From the NCBI GenBank assembly GCA_046462535.1, contig JBKGVF010000012.1, forward strand, positions 1 to 10,496: a stretch of 10,496 bases of DNA, given 5' to 3'. The stretch's first letter is position 1; each line of letters opens with the position of its first letter. The notes beneath the pieces were generated by a model. It was not told the origin of the DNA. It was given only the letters and a program-made list of their open reading frames with translations, and did not search any database. Origin of the DNA: JAAZCI01 sp046462535. Its GTDB lineage: Bacteria > Pseudomonadota > Gammaproteobacteria > Cardiobacteriales > Wohlfahrtiimonadaceae. Below are positions 5,921-10,496 of the stretch, piece by piece. The position numbers and the translations under genes are program-made.

Positions 5921-6583
5921 TTATATCAAAGCTTGATAGAGTAATGTTACCCCAAAACCTAAAAAGAGAAGCCCTACACCCCCATCTAAATATCGCCCCG
6001 CCCGCTGATATGCAGCTTTTAATTTAGGCAAAGAGAAGAGCAATGCAACCAACGTAAACCAAAGAAAGGTCTCCCCTACAACTAACAAGAGAATGGCTAT
6101 CTGCATACTGCTACTAACCCCATCACCAATAAATAGTAGAAAAACACTACCAAAATAGATAAGCGCTTTCGGGTTCGCTAAATTGGTTAATAACCCTCTC
6201 GATAGATAGTAACCATCCCCACGCTCATAAGATGAGTATGCGATAGGGTAATCATTCGCCTCTTGTGGGGCGCCTCTTTTCTCAATAAAGATCTTTATAG
6301 CACTATAAATCAATACTCCCCCCAGATAGCTTAAATAACCACCGCCAGCGATATAGAGCAACCGCTGTATCCAACTAAACCGCTCCACTAACAGATGGAG
6401 TCCCAGCAAGACAACAGCTACCCAAATCGCCACTCCAATCGTAATTCCTAAAACTGTCATCATCCCCGCACGGCGCGAGTATTGCGCTGCCACCTGTGTA
6501 ACCAGAAAAAAATCGGGTCCAGGAGAGATTAAGACAGCAAAATGTACACTCGCGACAGTTAGCAACAGAGGTATCCAATCCAT
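5921..6583 (-). CDS. rhtC: LysE/RhtB-family amino-acid exporter, RhtC-like (threonine efflux)
   Basis: A 220-residue integral membrane protein with about six hydrophobic helices, the normal size of the LysE/RhtB family. Hallmarks: the SPGPDFFLV motif at 20-28, the VLGITIGVAIWV helix, GLHLLVERFSW, and LLTNLANPKALIYFGSVFLLF with the conserved TNLANPKA at 133-140. The ends and internal motifs match E. coli RhtC, the threonine exporter, better than RhtA or RhtB as I recall those sequences; the central loop (about 97-126) is longer than in E. coli. By family it exports threonine, perhaps homoserine, using the proton gradient. AGGGA lies eight bases before the ATG. The kdoO terminator stands between this gene and kdoO, so it probably has its own promoter, with a TTGTCA -35-like element near that terminator but no good -10. 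Confidence 0.85.
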   Translation of the reverse strand: MDWIPLLLTVASVHFAVLISPGPDFFLVTQVAAQYSRRAGMMTVLGITIGVAIWVAVVLLGLHLLVERFSWIQRLLYIAGGGYLSYLGGVLIYSAIKIFIEKRGAPQEANDYPIAYSSYERGDGYYLSRGLLTNLANPKALIYFGSVFLLFIGDGVSSSMQIAILLLVVGETFLWFTLVALLFSLPKLKAAYQRAGRYLDGGVGLLFLGFGVTLLYQALI

Positions 6584-6616
6584 CTAAACATCCCTATCTA
6601 ATCAAAAATTAATGAC

Positions 6617-6649
6617 AAAAAAGAAGAGACCACTCCTGCGAGCAGTCTC
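6617..6649 (-). terminator. Rho-independent terminator after kdoO
   Basis: GAGAC (6626-6630) pairs with GTCTC (6645-6649), then, beyond a CA/CA internal loop, CTC pairs with GAG around CTGC. On the minus strand it is followed by TTCTTTTTT (complement of 6617-6625). It lies 24 bases after the kdoO stop. The stem is shorter than that of the other terminators in the window. Confidence 0.6.
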
Positions 6650-6672
6650 AACACCTCTCAACGGCGCATCCG

Positions 6673-7581
6673 TTAAATTAGCGGATGTCCCACCATCTCC
6701 TCTAAGATATGGAGCGGTGATTGCTCAGGATTAACCATATCATCCACCGATAATTGAAATGTCTGCTCCAACATAAATTGGCCACTCATGGCAGCATGGG
6801 GTGTCTGATCAGAGAAGCAGATCCAAGTAGCTCCTGGTGCAAAATCGATAGGCCACTGCTCCCCATGATCTTGATAATGCTGATCCTCCTTCATTAAATC
6901 ATGAAATTGCAACATTAAATGATCGTAGTGGGTGCGACGACTCTTCGTAATTTGCAATAGGTTAAGAAGATGACTCCCCAATGCAGAATAGGGTTTCACC
7001 CGCGGTAAGAGACGCTTAACTAGTTGGGGGAAGGGCTCGCCTACCCGCCAGCTTCGAGGAACACCATGGGGATTAATATTATTGAAAATCCGAATTATAC
7101 GCTCTCCATGAAGGGGACGCGATGGAAAGGCATCTAAATGGAGACGCCGATCATCTTTACGAAATGAGTGACTCTCACTCCACTCATCAATAGCATTCAA
7201 CCTAAGGGTATTCATTGCCCCTTTCAGCTTCCCCTTATAGTGGGGCACTAGGTGAGTTATTAATGAGACGGTCGCACGATGATACCGCTCTAATAATGCC
7301 TTGAGCGCCGCTGACTCTGCTTCAGTTGCCTCATCACTCACCCCACGAAAACGATTCTCCTCTGGACGATAGCTGATATTTTTTCGCTTTGGACTGACAA
7401 GCCGTGGATCTAAAAGCTTCTGCTCCTCCTCCGTCAGTGGGAAGTGCAGATGGGGAAGATGCAATACTTCCCCCCGCTCTAAAGCCTCTGCAATATTGGG
7501 GGTCGCCGATTCTGATGGAGTCCACTCCGTTAAAGGTAACTCCATAATTGGCGCATCACTACACTGCTCTTGTTTACTCAT
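6673..7581 (-). CDS. kdoO: Kdo hydroxylase (Fe(II)/2-oxoglutarate dioxygenase), LPS inner core
   Basis: A 302-residue protein of the Kdo_hydroxy family (PF11004). KdoO enzymes use iron, oxygen and 2-oxoglutarate to hydroxylate the 3-position of the outer Kdo sugar of the LPS inner core, giving the Ko sugar found in Burkholderia and Yersinia. The family core is easy to see: DDRRLHLDAFPSRP (143-156) with the iron-binding HxD pair His148/Asp150, INPHGVPRSWRVGEPF, KSRRTHYDHLMLQFHD, and CFSDQTPHAAMSGQFMLEQ with the third ligand His262. KNISYRPE near residue 70 is also typical. There is no signal peptide; it acts at the cytosolic membrane face. A TTG at 7593 is in frame, but GGAGAGG six bases before the ATG at 7581 decides the start. 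No other LPS gene is adjacent. Confidence 0.87.
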   Translation of the reverse strand: MSKQEQCSDAPIMELPLTEWTPSESATPNIAEALERGEVLHLPHLHFPLTEEEQKLLDPRLVSPKRKNISYRPEENRFRGVSDEATEAESAALKALLERYHRATVSLITHLVPHYKGKLKGAMNTLRLNAIDEWSESHSFRKDDRRLHLDAFPSRPLHGERIIRIFNNINPHGVPRSWRVGEPFPQLVKRLLPRVKPYSALGSHLLNLLQITKSRRTHYDHLMLQFHDLMKEDQHYQDHGEQWPIDFAPGATWICFSDQTPHAAMSGQFMLEQTFQLSVDDMVNPEQSPLHILEEMVGHPLI

Positions 7582-7611
7582 AATCCTCTCCAATGGGTTG
7601 TCGATAGATTT

Positions 7612-7617
7612 ATTATA
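7612..7617 (-). promoter_or_regulatory. -10 element of the kdoO promoter
   Basis: A perfect TATAAT (7617-7612 on the minus strand) would start transcription near 7605 and give a leader of about 24 bases carrying the GGAGAGG site. No good -35 is visible at 16-18 bases. Confidence 0.45.
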
Positions 7618-7683
7618 AGCATGATACTAAATTTTCTATTGAAGCTGTGCCCTACCCCCCATTTCTGTCTGAAAAATTGGCGA

Positions 7684-8085
7684 TTACTTGCGTGAGATTA
7701 AGTTATCGACCGCAAATGCTCCACCCCCTACAATAAAGAGATAGAGGAAGATAAAGGAGAAGAGAATTGCTCCCTCCCCTCCATTATAGAGTGGGATTAA
7801 GAGAGTATTGGGAAGCGGCGCCACATGCCCAATAAAGTAAGCGACCGCCATCTCACCTGAAAGAATAAAGGCTGCTGGACGTGTACATAATCCAAGAATA
7901 AGGAGGACTCCTCCTACAATCTCAATCACCGCTGCTGCACCATAAAGTGAAAAGAGTGGAGCGCCACTCATCCCTTCCACATAAGGAAAAGAGAGAAGCT
8001 TTGCCGTCCCATGCTGAATAAAGAGGTATGCCGTTACTACCCGAAGAAGAAAGAGTCCATAAGGCTGATATTGGGAAATGTTCAT
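7684..8085 (-). CDS. DoxX-family membrane protein
   Basis: A 133-residue protein with four hydrophobic helices (about residues 10-25, 45-67, 72-90 and 101-125), the size and layout of DoxX (PF07681). The conserved QHGTAKLL turn (24-31) after helix 1 and the EIVGGVLLILGLCTRPAA segment (55-72) are family hallmarks. Members are linked to thiosulfate:quinone oxidation in archaea and to oxidative or thiol stress in bacteria, but most, like this one, have no proven role. GGGAG lies six bases before the ATG, inside an AT-rich near-palindrome. It is 90 bases upstream of the kdoO promoter region on the same strand and about 150 bases beyond anmK, and is probably transcribed alone. Confidence 0.85.
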   Translation of the reverse strand: MNISQYQPYGLFLLRVVTAYLFIQHGTAKLLSFPYVEGMSGAPLFSLYGAAAVIEIVGGVLLILGLCTRPAAFILSGEMAVAYFIGHVAPLPNTLLIPLYNGGEGAILFSFIFLYLFIVGGGAFAVDNLISRK

Positions 8086-8093
8086 AATATGCT

Positions 8094-8148
8094 CCCTAAT
8101 TAAGGTCGGTTATGATCACCAACGGGCCACACTCTAAACCTAATTAGG
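8094..8148. repeat. Pair of CCTAATTA palindromes before the DoxX gene, possible operators
   Basis: CCTAATTAGG at 8139-8148 is a perfect 10-bp palindrome. CCTAATTAAGG at 8095-8105 shares its first eight bases; the centres are about 43 bases apart, close to four helical turns. The second copy overlaps the DoxX ribosome binding site, so a bound repressor could block the transcript start region. Next to the first, GGATG-agag-CATCC (8147-8160) forms a 5-bp hairpin. Both sites are short and AT-rich. Confidence 0.3.
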
Positions 8149-8208
8149 ATGAGAGCATCCATACCCCATTGATTTGAATCTTAAGCATACACCTATTGGA
8201 GGTTGCCG

Positions 8209-8298
8209 ATGAATCTCTTTATTCTTTTTTACATTTATCTTTTTATAGAATTTGAGTGGGGATTCGGTGCAATCTGCCCAAGAATAAGGGGGAGCTGA
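8209..8298 (+). CDS. Possible 29-residue hydrophobic peptide, antisense to the anmK end
   Basis: On the plus strand, GGAGG (8198-8202) stands six bases before an ATG that opens a 29-codon frame ending in TGA at 8296-8298. The first 13 residues, MNLFILFYIYLFI, are strongly hydrophobic; the rest is EFEWGFGAICPRIRGS. The last 64 bases overlap the 3' end of anmK in antisense. I do not recognise a family and see no convincing promoter, so this rests on the ribosome binding site and hydrophobic start alone and could be chance. Confidence 0.2.
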   Translation: MNLFILFYIYLFIEFEWGFGAICPRIRGS

Positions 8299-9464
8299 GC
8301 TCCTGTAGCCTTAGGTGCATTACCTTGCTGACGATGATGGAGTTGGTTGCCTAAGATAGCAAAAGCAACCGCCTCTTTGGCATCACTTGAATAACCTAAC
8401 TCCTCTTGCAATAGAAGTTGGCACTGTGGAATATGCTCTGTTAACTCTGCACGAATCATTGCAACTAAGCATCGATTATAGGCTCCTCCTCCCCCTAAAA
8501 TCACCTCATCGATAGGATATCGTTCTTGAATGAAGGAGCGATAACTCGCAACGATCGAATAAGCAGTAAAGCGTGTCAGTGTATGGATAAGATCATTAGG
8601 GGCTTCCTTTTGATAACGTTGCAGAAGCTGCTGAGTATAAGCTTCACCAAACTGCTCTCTTCCTGTGCTTTTCGGTGGCTGCTCTAAGAGATAAGGGTGG
8701 GCAATCAGTTCCTGATAGAGAGGATCAATTAATGCTCCACTTGCAGCGATCTCCCCATCACGATCATAGGGAACATCGTAGAGCTGCTCCATTGCCGCAT
8801 TAATCATCATATTTCCAGGTCCGGTATCAAAAGCGATAAGATCATTCACACCTCCCCCTTTCGGCAAAAGGGTCATATTCCCGATTCCTCCAATATTTTG
8901 TAAAACTCGATGGGTGGTGTCGCTACGATATAAGATCCACTCTGTTAGGGGAACTAGGGGTGCTCCCTCCCCCCCGCCTGCAATATCCATCATTCTAAAA
9001 TTAAAGTAGACATCGGTTTTGTGGGTTAATGCCATTAGCGAGGGATCCCCAATCTGTAATGTCGACGGTAATAGCCCCTCTGAAAATGCACGATTTTGAG
9101 GAATATGGTAGATGGTTTGCCCATGTGACGCGATAAAGTCGAGCTCTCCCGTAAAACCTGCCGCAGTCACCTTCTCTTTAACTTGAGGCCGCCGTACAAT
9201 CTCAGCTAAAAGCATCGTAACTGTATCACTATAGAGCTGCCCTAATGCAATATTAAGGGTACAGATCTCTTCCACACTACTCTGGTCGATACTACTACAG
9301 CGTAGAATACGTGCCTTAAGTCGAGGAGGAATCGGTAAGGTTGTAAAATGCAAAAGCTCACAACGTGTCTTAGCCCCTACCCCATTTAGTTTTACTAACG
9401 CTGCATCTATCCCATCGAGAGATGTGCCTGACATTAATCCTGCTGCAAATATATCTCTACTCAT
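8235..9464 (-). CDS. anmK: Anhydro-N-acetylmuramic acid kinase
   Basis: A 409-residue sugar kinase of the ASKHA fold that hydrolyses the 1,6-anhydro ring of anhMurNAc and phosphorylates it with ATP to MurNAc-6-phosphate, in cytosolic peptidoglycan recycling. Motifs: AGLMSGTSLDGID (8-20, phosphate loop), SHGQT (113-117), LQIGDP (136-141), GGGEGAPLVP (163-172), NIGGIGNMTLL (190-200), FDTGPGN with the catalytic-base Asp213, and EVILGGGGAYN near 330. The usual DFR before RxxD-like AGGxGAPL reads NFR here (Asn155). It is longer than the usual 360-390 residues through internal loops. ATG or GTG starts lie at 9470 and 9467, but GGAGG is only three bases from the first; the ATG at 9464 has nine-base spacing. 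It then overlaps murQ by 8 bases, implying translational coupling. Confidence 0.95.
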   Translation of the reverse strand: MSRDIFAAGLMSGTSLDGIDAALVKLNGVGAKTRCELLHFTTLPIPPRLKARILRCSSIDQSSVEEICTLNIALGQLYSDTVTMLLAEIVRRPQVKEKVTAAGFTGELDFIASHGQTIYHIPQNRAFSEGLLPSTLQIGDPSLMALTHKTDVYFNFRMMDIAGGGEGAPLVPLTEWILYRSDTTHRVLQNIGGIGNMTLLPKGGGVNDLIAFDTGPGNMMINAAMEQLYDVPYDRDGEIAASGALIDPLYQELIAHPYLLEQPPKSTGREQFGEAYTQQLLQRYQKEAPNDLIHTLTRFTAYSIVASYRSFIQERYPIDEVILGGGGAYNRCLVAMIRAELTEHIPQCQLLLQEELGYSSDAKEAVAFAILGNQLHHRQQGNAPKATGAQLPLILGQIAPNPHSNSIKR

Positions 9465-10407
9465 CACCATTAACCTCCGCTATCGCTAACTTGATTACTC
9501 CATCATGCCGTATTAAGAGTGCTTCTGCCTCCTGCTTGGAGCAGTGAGCTAATCCCATAACGATCGCTACTTTAACACTCCCCCCACTCTCTTTAAGTAG
9601 AGCCACTGCTTGCTCATACTCAAGATTGATCGCCTGCATCACCATCTGTCGGGTACGCTCCACCAGCTTCTCATTGGTCGCCCGCACATCCACCATCAAA
9701 TTCCCAAAGACTTTGCCCAATTTAATCATGCTCCCTGTGGAGAGCATATTAAGCACCATCTTTTGCGCCGAGCCCGACTTCATTCGTGTTGAGCCCGTAA
9801 TCACCTCCTGCCCTACTACCGCCTCAATCGGATAGTCGGCAAGTTTCCCTACTAAGCTTTCCGCCACACAGGCGAGTGAGATCGTCCTTGCGCCGATACT
9901 TTTGGCATACTCTAACCCCCCAATACAGTAAGGGGTTCGCCCTGAAGAGGCGATGGCGCAGAGAATATCTTGCTCATTAAAATCGATCTTTTGTAGATCC
10001 TCAATCACCGACTCTCTACTATCTTCTGCCGCTTCCACAGGATGCCTAAGCGCTCGATCCCCACCGGCAATAATCCCCACCACCGCCTCCTCACCTACCC
10101 CAAAAGTGGGTAGACACTCTGAGGCATCTAAAACCCCAAGCCGCCCTGAAGTCCCTGCTCCAATATAGACAAGACGCCCGCCAACCTTTAATTGTTCCAC
10201 AATGGCATCGATGGCCTTAGCAATTTGAGGGGTTGCACGCTCGACAGCATCGATCACGGCGCGATCTTCCCGATTAATGAGCTGTACCATCTCAAGGGTA
10301 GAGAGCTCATCGATCTTCTCCGTGCGGGGATTGGGTTGTTCAGTACTTAAATTTCCGATGGTATTAAGATCATCGGCATGGGAGGAATTGGGGGGATTTG
10401 GGTTCAT
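9457..10407 (-). CDS. murQ: N-acetylmuramic acid 6-phosphate etherase
   Basis: A 316-residue SIS-domain lyase that removes D-lactate from MurNAc-6-phosphate to yield GlcNAc-6-phosphate, the step after AnmK. Motifs: LSTEQPNPRT (20-29), ELSTLEMVQLINREDR (34-49), YIGAGTSGRLGVLDASE (81-97) and AGGDRAL followed by EAAEDS (125-130). Glu97 and Glu128 correspond to E. coli Glu83 and Glu114, the proposed catalytic pair, each offset by 14. VITGSTRMKSGSAQKMVLNM is the second sugar-phosphate site. The offset reflects an N-terminal extension (MNPNPPNSSHADD) unlike the usual short start; no other in-frame start codon exists near NLSTEQ. The ribosome binding site is weak (GAG 10-12 bases upstream). It lies 29 bases after an upstream gene, so it is probably expressed from that operon. 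Confidence 0.95.
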   Translation of the reverse strand: MNPNPPNSSHADDLNTIGNLSTEQPNPRTEKIDELSTLEMVQLINREDRAVIDAVERATPQIAKAIDAIVEQLKVGGRLVYIGAGTSGRLGVLDASECLPTFGVGEEAVVGIIAGGDRALRHPVEAAEDSRESVIEDLQKIDFNEQDILCAIASSGRTPYCIGGLEYAKSIGARTISLACVAESLVGKLADYPIEAVVGQEVITGSTRMKSGSAQKMVLNMLSTGSMIKLGKVFGNLMVDVRATNEKLVERTRQMVMQAINLEYEQAVALLKESGGSVKVAIVMGLAHCSKQEAEALLIRHDGVIKLAIAEVNGDE

Positions 10408-10436
10408 CGATTAACTATCTCTATAAAGGATTAAAT

Positions 10437-10496
10437 TTAGAAATTTTCATCAAAAAAGTCGCTATCTAAGCGCTTAATATGGATCTCTCGCTCAAT
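10437..10496 (-). CDS. C-terminal end of an unidentified gene upstream of murQ, partial
   Basis: A frame open from the right edge gives 19 residues, IEREIHIKRLDSDFFDENF, before TAA at 10437-10439. The mixed charged and hydrophobic composition and the 29-base gap to murQ, with no terminator, suggest the last codons of a real gene at the head of the murQ-anmK operon. In other bacteria this place is often taken by a MurNAc transporter, a MurR-type regulator or another recycling enzyme, but these residues are too few to decide. Confidence 0.5.
   Translation of the reverse strand: MEREIHIKRLDSDFFDENF

Noticed and set aside
5779..6027. 82-residue plus-strand frame beginning next to the five-cysteine gene
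   Set aside because: It lies antisense to rhtC and the hairpin leader and has no ribosome binding site before its ATG.
6668..6686. ATCCG/CGGAT hairpin over the kdoO stop codon
   Set aside because: The stem is broken by a mismatch and not followed by a T run; the hairpin at 6626-6649 is the better terminator.
9610..10168. Three plus-strand frames of 60-71 residues
   Set aside because: They are antisense shadows of murQ, with rare-residue composition and no start signals.
1..10496. A defence island, mobile element or biosynthetic cluster
   Set aside because: Every large gene falls in a common housekeeping or envelope family, terminators separate most of them, and there are no transposase, integrase, toxin-antitoxin or repeat-array signs.

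Overview
The window looks like a chromosomal housekeeping segment of a gammaproteobacterium. The main hints are a YfeX-like DyP peroxidase, an RhtC-like threonine exporter very close to the enterobacterial form, a Kdo hydroxylase (so a Gram-negative outer membrane with LPS), and a murQ-anmK pair for cell-wall recycling. Moderate to low GC and this gene mix would suit a Cardiobacteriales/Ignatzschineria-type organism, but that placement is inference and no marker gene here proves it. There are no insertion sequences, phage genes, integrases, CRISPR arrays, tRNAs or rRNAs that I can see.

Layout. Left edge (1-950): the N-terminal part of a pyridoxamine-5'-phosphate-oxidase-like flavoprotein (minus strand), then a secreted LprI-type small protein (plus). 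945-3173: an Est30-type carboxylesterase and a DyP peroxidase, both minus, separated by about 550 bases holding a terminator and a possible 37-residue membrane protein. 3292-5137: a Nudix hydrolase (plus, divergent from the peroxidase) converging to within 4 bases on a single-pass membrane protein of unknown function (minus), then an EstB-type carboxylesterase (plus) ending in a bidirectional terminator. 5164-8085: five minus-strand genes: a DUF2798 membrane protein, an unrecognised five-cysteine protein, RhtC, Kdo hydroxylase KdoO and a DoxX-family membrane protein. 8235-10496: an operon read right to left, consisting of the tail of an unidentified gene, murQ, then anmK overlapping murQ by 8 bases.

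How the genes fit together. MurQ and AnmK are consecutive steps: AnmK turns 1,6-anhydro-MurNAc into MurNAc-6-phosphate, and MurQ removes the lactyl ether to give GlcNAc-6-phosphate. KdoO modifies the inner core of LPS, and the LprI-like protein may guard the periplasm against lysozyme, so several genes touch the cell envelope, although they are not arranged as one cluster. The remaining genes (DyP peroxidase, Nudix, two unrelated esterases, exporter, DoxX) are single-gene units with their own ribosome binding sites and often their own terminators.

I found no convincing new multi-gene system. The least explained items are the five-cysteine protein with a structured leader (5471-5878), two very small hydrophobic reading frames (1925-2038 minus, 8209-8298 plus), and paired palindromes in front of the DoxX and DyP genes.
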